From the NCBI RefSeq assembly GCF_029968035.1, contig NZ_JASCIQ010000018.1, forward strand, positions 1 to 64,000: a DNA stretch of 64,000 nt. Reading direction: 5' to 3'. This DNA is from Streptomyces cavernicola (GTDB lineage Bacteria > Actinomycetota > Actinomycetes > Streptomycetales > Streptomycetaceae). Under the pieces are notes generated by a model. The model was given only the letters and a program-made list of their open reading frames with translations. It was not told where the DNA came from and made no database searches. Below are positions 8,611 through 16,921 of this stretch, in pieces. A program made the position numbers and the translations under genes. Position 1 is the stretch's first letter. The number at the start of each line of letters is the position of its first letter.

Positions 8611-8733
8611 TTGAGCCAGTACTACGACCTGGGCGAGCAGCCCCTCTGGAACCCGTCCAACGGCGCTTCCCACCTGTTCCTCAGCCAAGTACGCCTCTAC
8701 GAGGCCGAGCTCGCCCGCGTCATGACGGCCTGA
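8611..8733 (+). pseudogene. N-terminal fragment of a DUF6086-like protein
   Basis: A 40-codon frame from TTG at 8611 encodes a start like SQYYDLGEQPLWNPSNGASH followed by LFLSQVRLYEAELARV, then stops. It resembles the opening of a Streptomyces family I recall as DUF6086 (LWNPSNG and LFLxQV blocks), whose members are about three times longer. AGGAG lies 15-20 nt upstream. It is probably a truncated gene, although a tiny live protein cannot be excluded. Confidence 0.45.
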
Positions 8734-8800
8734 GCCTGAGCCGCTCGCCGGGCCCCGCACAGGGAGGCCCGGCGACAAGGAGGCCCGGCGCCCGTGTCGG

Positions 8801-9973
8801 CTACGCCGAGATCGCTGCCGCGGCGACCGCCGCGATCAGGCGATGGTTCTCCGGCGCCCCGCCACCCCCGCCCGCGGCGAACCGGCGACGGGTGTAGCTG
8901 TACGCGATGCCGGTGGCGGGATCCGCGAAGGACTGTGCGCCGACCGCCCCGCTGTGCCCGAACGCCCGCGCGCTCAACGACCGCCCGTACCGGACGCCTT
9001 GGGCCTCGAAGCCGAGCAGGAAGTGGTCCTCCTCCCCCGTCACCAGGTCGGTGCCGGGCGTGTGCGGGGCGGTGAACTCCGCGAGCACGTCCGGGCCGAG
9101 CAGCGGGGCGCGGCCGTCGACCGTCGAGATCGCCGTGGCGTACAGCTTGGCCAGGCCCCGAGCCGTGCCGACGCTCCCGGACGAGGCCGAGCCCTGCGCG
9201 CGCACCGCACGGGTGTTGGCGTACGCCACCAGGTCGGTGGGCGGATCGGCGTGCACGTTGAAGGCGAGCCCGGTCAGACCACCAGGCACCCCGCCAGGGC
9301 GCTGCGGCTGCGCCTGCACGGGCAGATAGCGGCGCTCCTCGCTCTCCGGCAGGCCGAGGTGGAAGTCGAGGCCGTACGGGATCCGCAGCCGCTCGGCGTA
9401 GTGCTCCTGGAGGGTGCGGCCGGTGCTGCGGCGGACGACCTCGCCGGTCAGGGCCGTGACGGTGAAGGCGTGGTAGCCGTACCTGCCGCCGCCCGGCGTC
9501 CAGGCCGGGGGCAGCGGCCCGAGCAGCTCCGCGAGGCGTCGTTCGTCGGCGAGCTCCGCGGTGCTCAACCCCTCGGCCGTACCGAGGAGTCCGGCCTTGT
9601 GGGACAGCAGGTCTCGCAGCGTCAGTCCGGCCTTGCCGGCGGCCGCGAACTCGGGCCAGTCCCGCGCCACGGGCCGGTCGAGGTCAAGGACGCCGTCCTG
9701 CACGAGCAGTGCCGTGACGAGGTGGGCGGCGCCCTTGCCGGAGGAGTACAGGGCGAACAGCGCATCGCCGGTGACGTCGGGCCCGGTCCACAGGTCGACG
9801 ACCTGGCGGCCGTGCAGCCGTACGGCCAACTGCGCGCTCAGCCCCGGCTCCTCCCCCGCCACGGCGGCGAACTCCGCGCGTACAGCGGCAAATTGAGCGT
9901 CGACGCTGCCGTGCACAGCAGCCGAGCCGCCGTGCACAGCAGCCGAAGTGAGCGGCGCGGAGGAGGCGTTCAT
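8801..9973 (-). CDS. Serine hydrolase, beta-lactamase/EstB-type esterase family
   Basis: The 390-residue protein matches class-C beta-lactamase-like esterases: SSGK (S-x-x-K nucleophile motif, about residues 83-86), GYHAFT as the tyrosine motif near residue 165, and GHSGAVG near residue 338. There is no signal peptide, so it is probably a cytoplasmic esterase. ATG 9973 is preferred because GAGGGGGAG precedes it; an ATG at 9991 would overlap the upstream stop as ATGA. It is in an operon with the FMN reductase upstream and divergent from a TetR gene. The substrate is unknown. Confidence 0.87.
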   Translation of the reverse strand: MNASSAPLTSAAVHGGSAAVHGSVDAQFAAVRAEFAAVAGEEPGLSAQLAVRLHGRQVVDLWTGPDVTGDALFALYSSGKGAAHLVTALLVQDGVLDLDRPVARDWPEFAAAGKAGLTLRDLLSHKAGLLGTAEGLSTAELADERRLAELLGPLPPAWTPGGGRYGYHAFTVTALTGEVVRRSTGRTLQEHYAERLRIPYGLDFHLGLPESEERRYLPVQAQPQRPGGVPGGLTGLAFNVHADPPTDLVAYANTRAVRAQGSASSGSVGTARGLAKLYATAISTVDGRAPLLGPDVLAEFTAPHTPGTDLVTGEEDHFLLGFEAQGVRYGRSLSARAFGHSGAVGAQSFADPATGIAYSYTRRRFAAGGGGGAPENHRLIAAVAAAAISA

Positions 9974-9987
9974 CGAGGCGCTCCCCC

Positions 9988-10581
9988 TCATACCGCGGCC
10001 GGCACGGCGGCGGCACGGGCGGCCTCGACCTTGCCGGCGAGCGCGTCGAGCAGCTCACCGAGGAGGCCCCGCGTGGTGGCGTCGGTGAGGTTACCCGCGT
10101 CGTCGAACCGCTCGTGCGAGCGGAAGACGATGACCTCCGGCTTCACGACCAGGTCCGAGTCCGTCCAGAGGAACATCTGACGCAGCGCCAACTGGGCCCG
10201 TACGGAACCGAAGTTGGTGGGCGCGGCCCCGGTGAGGCCGATCGGCTTGCGGTGCAGCGGGAGGCCCTCGGCGCCGGTCCAGTCGGTGCTGACCCAGTCG
10301 AGGGCGTTCTTCAGGACACCTGGCATCGAGTAGTTGAACTCGGGCGTGGCGATCAGCAGCGCGTCCGCGGCGGCGATCCGGTCCCGCAGCGCACGCACGG
10401 CGGCCGGGCGCAACTCCGGGGTGTCGAGGTCCATGTCGTACGGGGGAATGTCCCGGAGCCCCTCGTAGAGGCTGACGGCGACATCGGCGGGGGCGAGGGC
10501 GCGGGCGGCGCGCAGCAGGGCCGTGTTGTGGGAGTCGGCGCGCAGGCTGCCGGAGATGGCGAGGACGTCGATTCGGCTCAT
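9988..10581 (-). CDS. NADPH-dependent FMN reductase
   Basis: The 197-residue flavodoxin-like protein has LAISGSLRADSHNTALLR at the start (phosphate-binding loop), IPPYDMDLD, and the signature TPEFNYSMPGVLKNALDW near residues 77-94, typical of ArsH/chromate-reductase-like NAD(P)H:FMN reductases. The ATG at 10581 has GGAG 11 nt upstream. The downstream esterase starts 14 nt after its stop. The promoter faces a TetR gene across a palindrome cluster, so induction by a ligand of that TetR is likely. Confidence 0.9.
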   Translation of the reverse strand: MSRIDVLAISGSLRADSHNTALLRAARALAPADVAVSLYEGLRDIPPYDMDLDTPELRPAAVRALRDRIAAADALLIATPEFNYSMPGVLKNALDWVSTDWTGAEGLPLHRKPIGLTGAAPTNFGSVRAQLALRQMFLWTDSDLVVKPEVIVFRSHERFDDAGNLTDATTRGLLGELLDALAGKVEAARAAAVPAAV

Positions 10582-10636
10582 GGATTCTTCAACTCCGAGG
10601 TGATGCAGGGGCATTGGGATCTCTTCCGCAACGACT

Positions 10637-10678
10637 TGAACTGTACGGTCCAGTTCAACTGAACTCAACTGTTCAGTT
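10637..10678. promoter_or_regulatory. Palindrome cluster, TetR operator
   Basis: Three overlapping or adjacent inverted repeats share the half-site AGTTCA/TGAACT: TGAACTG-N7-CAGTTCA (10637-10657), AGTTCAACTGAACT (10652-10665) and AACTGTTCAGTT (10667-10678). They fill the gap between the divergent FMN reductase and TetR genes. Confidence 0.72.
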
Positions 10679-10693
10679 CAGGTACTTGCTAGG

Positions 10694-11371
10694 ATGAGGC
10701 CGATGAAGGACGCGACGAAGGACCCGACGAAGGGCTCCACGAAGGGCTCCACGAACAAGCGGAAGCAGCCGTCAGGAGAGCGCGCGGCGCGCAAGCGCAC
10801 GGCGATCATCGACGCCGCCCGGGAGCAGTTCCTCCACCATGGCTTCGGCGTCGGCGTGGACCAGATCGCCGCCGAGGCGGGCGTGTCGAAGGTGACGATC
10901 TACAACCACTTCGGCAGCAAGGAAGACCTGTTCACGGAGGTGGTCGGCGACGCACTCGAACAGGCCCTCGGCGACTCGGCCCGCACGATGAACCGGCAGC
11001 TGGAGACGGACGACGACATCCGCGAGGTGCTCGCCGCCGCGGCCCGCGGCTGGGTCGAGGGCATCGCGCAGGACGAGGTCCTCGCGCTGCGCGCGCTCAT
11101 CGCCGCCGAGTCCAACCGCTTCCCCCAACTGGGCCGCGCCTGGCGCGCGCAGGGCCCCGACCGCTTCGCCGAACCGCTCGCCGCGGCCCTCAACTCCCGC
11201 GCGGACCTGGACATCCCCGACATGGAGGTGGCGATCGTCCAGTTCTACGCGCTGGTCCTCTACCCCCACATCGTCCACAGCGCCTACGGTGAACGCCTCC
11301 CCTCCGACCTCGCGGAACGCCTGGTGGAACGCGGGGTGGACATGTTCTTGGGGTACTACAGGAGGGCTTGA
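10694..11371 (+). CDS. TetR/AcrR family transcriptional regulator
   Basis: The 225-residue protein begins with a Lys/Thr-rich tail of KGST repeats, then a clear TetR helix-turn-helix (GVDQIAAEAGVSKVTIYNHFGSKEDLF, about residues 54-80) and a C-terminal domain of the TetR_C_14-like type (RAQGPDRF). The ATG at 10694 is the first start; ATG 10703 with GAGG upstream is an alternative. It probably represses itself and the divergent reductase/esterase pair through the AGTTCA palindromes. Its 3' end overlaps a convergent gene by 16 nt. Confidence 0.86.
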   Translation: MRPMKDATKDPTKGSTKGSTNKRKQPSGERAARKRTAIIDAAREQFLHHGFGVGVDQIAAEAGVSKVTIYNHFGSKEDLFTEVVGDALEQALGDSARTMNRQLETDDDIREVLAAAARGWVEGIAQDEVLALRALIAAESNRFPQLGRAWRAQGPDRFAEPLAAALNSRADLDIPDMEVAIVQFYALVLYPHIVHSAYGERLPSDLAERLVERGVDMFLGYYRRA

Positions 11372-11862
11372 GCCGGGCTGTCGCCCGTGAAGCGCTGCCC
11401 CATGGCGATCTCGTCGGCCACCACCGACCAGACGGTCTCGTCGTCCTGGAAGGGGAGCGGGTCGACGCTGCTCGTCTCCTGGCGGATGCGCTCGACCTCG
11501 GCGTCCAGTCGCTCGAAGTCGGCCTCCTCACCGCCACCGCGCACACCGCCTCCGTCGTCGCCGTCGCCGAAGGTGAACTCCCCCAGCAGGCGCTGGAGTC
11601 GGAGGGCGACGTGGACGAGGGAGGAGACGTCCGCGTGGAGGGCCCGCACGGTCTCCCCGTCGGCGTCGAAGGCGTACACCGTGCCCGTACCGGGGTCGAG
11701 GGCGAGGTGGGCGTTGAGCAGCCAGCCGATGACGGGCCACTCGCCGGCGCCCTCCGGGACGTCCTCCGCACCCCCTACGCCTCCGACGCACTCCAGATCG
11801 AAAAGCACTGCAGGAACTCCGAATTCGGCAGCGGACGAGAGCTGAGAACGACGAACGGCCAA
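11356..11862 (-). CDS. SUKH-like (SMI1/KNR4-type) hypothetical protein
   Basis: The 168-residue acidic protein has the pattern of SUKH-fold proteins: a middle block with IGWLLNAHLALDPGTGTVYAF, then HADVSSLVHVALRLQRLLGEF. SUKH proteins are often immunity factors for polymorphic toxins, but no toxin gene is adjacent. The only in-frame start is TTG at 11862 without a good ribosome site, and the usual N-terminal strand-helix part looks short, so the gene may be 5'-truncated. The overlap with the convergent TetR stop is 16 nt. The assignment rests on recognition of pattern only. Confidence 0.5.
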   Translation of the reverse strand: MAVRRSQLSSAAEFGVPAVLFDLECVGGVGGAEDVPEGAGEWPVIGWLLNAHLALDPGTGTVYAFDADGETVRALHADVSSLVHVALRLQRLLGEFTFGDGDDGGGVRGGGEEADFERLDAEVERIRQETSSVDPLPFQDDETVWSVVADEIAMGQRFTGDSPAQALL

Positions 11863-11900
11863 CGGGAAGCGACAAACGACGAACGCCGCCCATACCTACA

Positions 11901-12395
11901 TCAGCCCAGCGGAATGTCCACCCCGTGCTCGTCCAGCGGGCGGGGCCCGTGGATGCGGCGGTCGGACTCGGCGATGGCGACGTCGTTGATGCTCGCCTCG
12001 CGGCGGCTCATGAGGCCGCGCTCGTCGAACTCCCACAGCTCGTTGCCGTAACTGCGCCAGAACTGCCCTTCCGCGTCGTGCCACTCGTACTGGAAACGCA
12101 CGGCGATCCGGTTCCCCTCGAACGCCCAGAGGCTCTTGCGCAGGGCGTAGTCCCGTTCGCGCTCCCACTTCCGCGTCAGAAAGGCGACGATCTCCTCGCG
12201 GCCGCGGACGAACGTCTCACGGTTCCGCCAGGTCGAGTCAGGGGTGTACGCCGACGCCACCCGGTGCGGGTCGCGGGTGTTCCAGGCGTCCTCGGCGGCC
12301 TGGACCTTGCGCAGGGCGCTCTCGCGGGTGAACGGCGGGAAGGGCGGGCGGTCCTCCGACAACTGCGGCGACTGCGGCAACTCCGGTCTCCTCAC
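11901..12395 (-). CDS. DUF1348/NTF2-like (SnoaL-fold) protein
   Basis: The 164-residue protein matches the DUF1348 family of nuclear transport factor 2-like folds: AEDAWNTRDPHRVASAYTPDSTWRNR, then REEIVAFLTRKWERE, and the conserved IAVRFQYEWHDAEGQFWRSYGNE. The family is usually described as small cytoplasmic proteins of unknown enzymatic role. The GTG at 12395 starts within a few bases of an AGAACG palindrome, so the message may be leaderless or have a very short leader. It is divergent from a TetR gene and almost certainly its regulatory target. Confidence 0.88.
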   Translation of the reverse strand: MRRPELPQSPQLSEDRPPFPPFTRESALRKVQAAEDAWNTRDPHRVASAYTPDSTWRNRETFVRGREEIVAFLTRKWERERDYALRKSLWAFEGNRIAVRFQYEWHDAEGQFWRSYGNELWEFDERGLMSRREASINDVAIAESDRRIHGPRPLDEHGVDIPLG

Positions 12396-12398
12396 GTT

Positions 12399-12448
12399 GA
12401 GAACGTACGTTCTCGATCAACGAGGCTAAGGTAGAGAACGACCGTTCT
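12399..12448. promoter_or_regulatory. Twin AGAACG operators of the divergent TetR
   Basis: A perfect 16-bp palindrome GAGAACGTACGTTCTC (12399-12414) and a second site AGAACG-AC-CGTTCT (12435-12448) lie 36 nt apart between the DUF1348 gene and the TetR gene, each nearest one start. Confidence 0.78.
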
Positions 12449-12475
12449 TGACGTCAAGCGCCCAGGGAGCCACCG

Positions 12476-13051
12476 GTGCCCGCCCCCATCACCGAGGAAC
12501 AGCAGCGCCTGGACCGCGAATCGCTGCTCGACGCGGCCGAGCGGCTCTTCTACGAGCGGGGCGTGCAGGCGGTCGGCATGGACGCGGTCCGGGCGGCGTC
12601 CGGACTGCCGCTGCGGCGGATCTACCAGTCGTTCGCGACCAAGGAGGACCTCGTCGTGGCAACCCTCCGCCGGCGTGACCTGCGCTGGCGCGGCGAGCTC
12701 GCCGCCCACGTGGAACGGGTCCCGGAGCTCCCCGACCCCCGCGAGCGCGTCCTCGCCGTCTTCGACTGGCTCGCCGAGTGGTTCGCGCAGCCGGGCTTCC
12801 GCGGCTGCGCCTGGATCAACGCGCACGGCGAACTCGGGTCGTCCTCGCCTGCGATCCTCGCCGAAGTACGGGCCCACAAGCGGGCGTTCCACGACCAGCT
12901 CGCCCGCTGGGTCCGAGCCACCGGGGTACCAGTGGTCGAACCGGTCTACCTGCTCGCCGAGGGAGCCATCGTGACCGCCGGCATCAACGCCGACCCGACC
13001 CCGGCCCGACACGCCCGCACAGCCGCCGCCGCACTCCTCGGCATGTCCTGA
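12476..13051 (+). CDS. TetR/AcrR family transcriptional regulator
   Basis: The 191-residue protein has a TetR helix-turn-helix at about residues 25-55 (GVQAVGMDAVRAASGLPLRRIYQSFATKE) and the conserved GCAWINAHGELG block found in TetR proteins that control small oxidoreductase or NTF2-like targets. The GTG at 12476 follows AGGGAG by 6 nt. The two AGAACG sites at 12399-12448 indicate coordinated repression of itself and the divergent DUF1348 gene. Confidence 0.88.
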   Translation: MPAPITEEQQRLDRESLLDAAERLFYERGVQAVGMDAVRAASGLPLRRIYQSFATKEDLVVATLRRRDLRWRGELAAHVERVPELPDPRERVLAVFDWLAEWFAQPGFRGCAWINAHGELGSSSPAILAEVRAHKRAFHDQLARWVRATGVPVVEPVYLLAEGAIVTAGINADPTPARHARTAAAALLGMS

Positions 13052-13168
13052 GCCGAGCGCGCCCGGTCAACAACCCTGCGCCTTGCGGAAGTTCGCCCCT
13101 CACTGGGAGCCCGACCCGACCGACCGAAATTTTGAAACGCACAGTCCAATACGTGCTACGCTGCCTGC

Positions 13169-13765
13169 ATGGCACGACCGAGGACGTTCGACGAGGAAGT
13201 CGCCCTGGAGGGCGCCATGCGCCTGTTCTGGGAGAAGGGCTACGAAGCCGCCTCCACCCAGGACCTGTGCGAGGCGACCGGCCTGGGCCGCAGCAGCATC
13301 TACAACGCCTTCAGCAGCAAGCACGCCCTGTTCGTCCGGGCGCTGACGCATTACCTCGACACCATGACCGCCGACCAGACGACCCTCCTGGACGACACCG
13401 GCCAGTCGCCCCTGACCCGGATCCGCAGCTTCCTCGCCGGCGCCGTCGACGCCGAGGAGCACAACCGCCACGAGCGCCTGGGCATCGGCTGCCTGGGCGT
13501 CAACAGCAGCACGGAGCTCTCCCTGCGCGACCCGGAGGTCGCCGGCCTCCTGCAGCGCGACCTGGAGCGCCGCCTCGACTCCCTCCAGGGCGTGATCGCC
13601 GCCGGCCAGCACGCCGGGGAGATCTCCCGGACCCGGGAGCCGCGCGCCATCGCCCTGTTCCTCAACGCCACCATCGGAGGCATGCGCGTCTCGGCCCAGA
13701 ACGGCCTCGACCGCACCGCACTCGAAGCCATCACCGAGACCGCCCTGGACGCGCTCACCCCCTGA
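13169..13765 (+). CDS. TetR/AcrR family transcriptional regulator
   Basis: The 198-residue protein starts MARPRTFDEEVALEGAMRLF and has a helix-turn-helix with STQDLCEATGLGRSSIYNAF (about residues 31-50), the subgroup often linked to MFS pumps or oxidoreductases. No Shine-Dalgarno precedes the ATG at 13169. TACGCT lies about 10 nt upstream, so the transcript may be leaderless. An MFS exporter gene follows on the same strand after 153 nt of repetitive CCCCTGACC-like sequence and is its likely target. No clear palindrome is visible in the promoter. Confidence 0.86.
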   Translation: MARPRTFDEEVALEGAMRLFWEKGYEAASTQDLCEATGLGRSSIYNAFSSKHALFVRALTHYLDTMTADQTTLLDDTGQSPLTRIRSFLAGAVDAEEHNRHERLGIGCLGVNSSTELSLRDPEVAGLLQRDLERRLDSLQGVIAAGQHAGEISRTREPRAIALFLNATIGGMRVSAQNGLDRTALEAITETALDALTP

Positions 13766-13918
13766 CCCCTCCCACCCCAGCCCCTGATCCCTCCCGCCTC
13801 ACCCCCTGACCTCTCCCGCCTCACCCCGCCGCAGTTCGGCACACCCCAATTTCGTACTGAACGATCCAAAACCCTCGCGCAAGCGACCCCGACTCCCACG
13901 CAAGGACGTGATCCGCTC

Positions 13919-15148
13919 ATGCCCCGTACGGTGTATGTGCTGGCCCTCGGCATCTTCGCCATGGTGACCAGCGAGTTCGTCGTCGCCGGCCTCATGCCGC
14001 AGATGGCCGAAGGCCTCGGTGCGACGATCCCTCAGATCGGCTACCTGATCACCGCGTTCGCCGTCGCCATGGCGGTCGGCGGCCCCTTTCTGACCATGGC
14101 TCTGATGAAGCTGCGCCCGAAGCCGGCGCTGCTCGTCCTCTTCGTCGTCTTCCTCGTCGGCAACGCACTCGCCGCGACCGCCACCGGCTACGGCGTCATG
14201 CTGACCGCCCGCATCATCACCGGCATCGCGGCCCAGGCGTTCTTCGGCGTCGCGATCTCGGTGTGCTCCGCGGTGACCCGGGAGGAGATCCGCGGCCGCG
14301 CCATCGGCGTCGCCATGAACGGGCTGATGCTCGGCACCCTCCTCGGCCTGCCGATGGCCACCTTCATCGGCGGCCACCTCGGCTGGCGCGCCGCCTTCTG
14401 GGCCATCTCGCTGCTCACCGTCATCGCCGCCGTGGCCACCTTCTTCGGCGTCCCGCGCCTGGAGCGTCCGGGCAGCTCCAGCGGCACCTTCCGCGAAGAG
14501 GCCCAGGTCTTCAAGAAGCCGCGGCTGTGGCTCGTCCTCTCCACCAGCACGCTCATCATCGGCGCCACGTTCTCCGCGTTCAGCTACTTCAACCCGATCC
14601 TCACCGAGGTCAGCGGCTTCAGCGAGGGCACCGTCCCGGTCCTGCTCATCGCGTACGGCGCCGCCACGGTCATCGGCAACAGCGTCGTCGGCCACCTCGC
14701 CGACCGGCGGACGGTGAGCGTCCAGGTCGTCGGGCTCGTCCTCAACACCCTGTTCCTCGCCGGGTTCGCCGTCTTCGCCGAGGTCAGCGCGGCCGCGGTC
14801 GTCCTGATGATGGGCATCGGCCTGGTCGGCGTGACGATGAACCCGGCGATGGCCACCCGTGTCCAGCGCACCGGCAACCCGGGGCCGCTGGTGAACACGG
14901 TCCACTCCTCGTTCATCACCCTGGGCGTCATCATCGGCTCGTCGCTCGGCGGCGTCTTCGTCGAGAGCTTCGGCCTGCGCTCGCCGCTGTGGCTCGGCGC
15001 GGCGATCGCCGTGCTCGGCCTCGTCAGCCTCCTGCCCGAACTGCGCCGCCGCGGCCACCCCGCCCCGAAGCAGACCGCCACCGCGCCGGGCACCCCGACC
15101 GCGGGCGACCTCGGCCCGGCCAGGGAGGCGGAGCGAGCAAGCGTCTGA
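13919..15148 (+). CDS. MFS transporter, DHA1 family (AraJ/Cmx-like)
   Basis: The 409-residue, twelve-helix protein begins TVYVLALGIFAMVTSEFVVAGLMPQMAEGLG, the typical opening of DHA1 exporters such as chloramphenicol or arabinose-efflux relatives, with GLMLGTLLGLPMATFIG as the helix-5 motif. It predicts proton-driven export of a small molecule; the substrate is unknown. It is downstream of a TetR gene and followed by a strong terminator. Confidence 0.88.
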   Translation: MPRTVYVLALGIFAMVTSEFVVAGLMPQMAEGLGATIPQIGYLITAFAVAMAVGGPFLTMALMKLRPKPALLVLFVVFLVGNALAATATGYGVMLTARIITGIAAQAFFGVAISVCSAVTREEIRGRAIGVAMNGLMLGTLLGLPMATFIGGHLGWRAAFWAISLLTVIAAVATFFGVPRLERPGSSSGTFREEAQVFKKPRLWLVLSTSTLIIGATFSAFSYFNPILTEVSGFSEGTVPVLLIAYGAATVIGNSVVGHLADRRTVSVQVVGLVLNTLFLAGFAVFAEVSAAAVVLMMGIGLVGVTMNPAMATRVQRTGNPGPLVNTVHSSFITLGVIIGSSLGGVFVESFGLRSPLWLGAAIAVLGLVSLLPELRRRGHPAPKQTATAPGTPTAGDLGPAREAERASV

Positions 15149-15188
15149 CCGGACCCTGATCCGACAACGCGTCACGCCAGAAAACATC

Positions 15189-15234
15189 CGCACCCCCGGG
15201 TTCCGTCGGCCGTCCGACGGAACCCGGGGGTGCG
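15189..15234. terminator. Strong hairpin terminator
   Basis: A 21-bp perfect stem (15189-15209 with 15214-15234) closes a 4-nt loop between the convergent MFS and MarR genes. It can serve both strands. Confidence 0.85.
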
Positions 15235-15264
15235 GCGCGTCCAGCAACCTTGCCCCAACTCCCC

Positions 15265-15744
15265 TTACACGCCGGGAAGTTCGGCCCCTTCGTCCAGGCG
15301 CGCGAGCACCTTGTCGAGCACGGCCCCGAGCGCCGCCAGCTCCTCCTCACCGACGGCGTCGAAGATCAGCCTGCGCACCGCCCGTACGTGCGCGGGGGCC
15401 GCCTGCTCGATCGTCCTGCGGCCCGCGGGCGTCAGGACGACGAACGCCCCGCGGCCGTCCCCGGGCACCTCCTCCCGCCGTACGAGACCTCGGTTCTCCA
15501 TGCGCTTGATGTGGTGCGAGAGCCGGCTGCGCTCCCAGCGCAGGGCCCGCGCCAGGTCGAGCACCCGCACCCGCGCCTCCGCGGTGTCGGTGAGCTGGAC
15601 CAGCACGTCGTAGTCCGGCAGGGAGAGTTCGGAGTCGGCCTGCAGCTGGCGGTGCAGGGCCGCCGGCAGCTCGGTGTTCATGCGCAGCCAGCTGCGCCAG
15701 ATGTGCTGTTGCTGATCTGTCAGCCACGGTGCTTCAGGGTCCAC
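15265..15744 (-). CDS. MarR family regulator, copy 1
   Basis: The 159-residue winged-helix protein has VLDLARALRWERSRLSHHIK (recognition helix region, about residues 63-82) and NRGLVRREEVPGDGRGAFV (wing). It is roughly three-quarters identical to the second MarR at 16425-16898. The GTG at 15744 has no ribosome site; TATGCT ends 7 nt upstream and GTGACG lies 17 nt before that, so a leaderless transcript is likely. The -35 is inside operator site 1. It probably represses itself and the divergent SsgA-like gene. Confidence 0.88.
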   Translation of the reverse strand: MDPEAPWLTDQQQHIWRSWLRMNTELPAALHRQLQADSELSLPDYDVLVQLTDTAEARVRVLDLARALRWERSRLSHHIKRMENRGLVRREEVPGDGRGAFVVLTPAGRRTIEQAAPAHVRAVRRLIFDAVGEEELAALGAVLDKVLARLDEGAELPGV

Positions 15745-15767
15745 GAGACAAGCATAGGCCGGAATTG

Positions 15768-15832
15768 GTGATACGTCACCTGCATAGTTGACGTATCACC
15801 TAATACCTGATCGTATGTGCGTGACGCGTCAC
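15768..15832. promoter_or_regulatory. Three MarR operators between MarR copy 1 and SsgA-like gene
   Basis: GTGATACGTCAC (15768-15779), TTGACGTATCAC (15788-15799) and GTGACGCGTCAC (15821-15832) are 12-bp near-perfect palindromes. Site 1 overlaps the MarR -35; site 2 contains a TTGACG that fits a -35 for the divergent gene. The same three-site layout recurs at 16922-16988. Confidence 0.82.
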
Positions 15833-15903
15833 GTACATACGTCGGACCCCGGCGCGTCCACCCCGCCGCACAGCGCCCTCCGGGCGCGGGAGGAGACCGA
15901 GAG

Positions 15904-16383
15904 ATGAGCATTCACGGCAGCGGAGCCAGGCCCGGACAAGGCTCCAGCGCATGGCTGTGCACCACACACCTCCTGATGCACAAGGTCACGGCCGGCGGCC
16001 TGCACCCCGTGCCGGCCTGCCTGGCGTACTCCGCGGACGACCCCTTCACGGTCTACCTGGACAGCCACACGGACACCGACATCCCGGTGACCTGGGAGCT
16101 CTCCCGCGACCTGCTCGCGCTCGGCACTCAGGAACGAGTCGGGGTCGGCGACGTCTCGGTCTACCCCGGCCACGGGCGCGACGCGGACAGCCTGTACCTG
16201 CTGCTCACCGGGCGCGACGCGGACGGGGAGGCGGAGACGGCGCTGATGCGCGCCCAGGCCTCCGACGTGGAGGCCTTCCTGCGCTGGACCGAGCGAATCG
16301 TCCCGCCGGGCAGCGAACCGGACCACTTCGACGCCGACGGACTCGTCCGCCAGCTCCTCGGCCAGGACATCGGCGAGGGGTGA
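15904..16383 (+). CDS. SsgA family sporulation/cell division regulator (SALP)
   Basis: The 159-residue protein fits the SsgA-like family of sporulating actinomycetes: LHPVPACLAYSADDPFTVYL, then TWELSRDLLALG and LLTGRDADGEAETALMRAQASDVEAFL. Family members guide septum placement and peptidoglycan work during sporulation. The ATG at 15904 follows GGGAGGAG by 8 nt. Unusually it is divergent from a MarR regulator and its promoter carries three MarR sites, which suggests ligand-responsive control of this paralogue. It ends 41 nt from the second MarR gene, which is convergent. Confidence 0.88.
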   Translation: MSIHGSGARPGQGSSAWLCTTHLLMHKVTAGGLHPVPACLAYSADDPFTVYLDSHTDTDIPVTWELSRDLLALGTQERVGVGDVSVYPGHGRDADSLYLLLTGRDADGEAETALMRAQASDVEAFLRWTERIVPPGSEPDHFDADGLVRQLLGQDIGEG

Positions 16384-16424
16384 CGAGCCGTCAGGCGCGG
16401 GGCTTCACACGGGTGTTGGGCCGT

Positions 16425-16898
16425 TCACGCGGGGCGTTCGGCGGCCTCCAGGCGGGCCAGCACCTTGTCGACGGCGGCGCCGAGCGCGGTCAGCTCGTCG
16501 GCGTCGACCGAGTCGAAGACGAGGTCGCGCACGGTGCGCACATGCGCGGGGGCGGCCTGCTCGATGGCGGCGCGCCCGTGGGCGGTGAGGACCACATAGG
16601 CGCCGCGGCCGTCGCCGGGGACGTCCTCACGTCGTACGAGTCCACGCCCCTCCATCCGCCTGATGTGGTGCGAGAGCCGGCTGCGCTCCCAGCGCAGGGC
16701 CCGTGCCAGGTCGAGCACCCGCACCCGCGCCTCCGCGGTGTCGGTGAGCTGGACAAGGACGTCGTAGTCCGAGAGGGACAGGTCGGAGTCCGCCCGCAGC
16801 CGGCGGTGCAGGGCCGCCGGGAGCTCGGTGTTCATCCGCAGCCAGTTCCGCCAGATGTGCTGTCGACGCTCGCTCAACCAGGGGGTCTCGGTGTCCAT
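16425..16898 (-). CDS. MarR family regulator, copy 2
   Basis: The 157-residue protein is a close paralogue of the MarR at 15265-15744, identical over the block YDVLVQLTDTAEARVRVL and most of the winged helix. ATG 16898 has no Shine-Dalgarno; TACGCT lies 6 nt upstream with GTGACG 17 nt before it, the same leaderless architecture as copy 1. A much longer open frame on this strand runs to 18410, but it lacks protein-like sequence upstream of this methionine. It likely represses itself and the divergent HATPase-like gene. Confidence 0.88.
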   Translation of the reverse strand: MDTETPWLSERRQHIWRNWLRMNTELPAALHRRLRADSDLSLSDYDVLVQLTDTAEARVRVLDLARALRWERSRLSHHIRRMEGRGLVRREDVPGDGRGAYVVLTAHGRAAIEQAAPAHVRTVRDLVFDSVDADELTALGAAVDKVLARLEAAERPA

Positions 16899-16921
16899 GA
16901 CGTCAGCGTACCCAGAAATTG

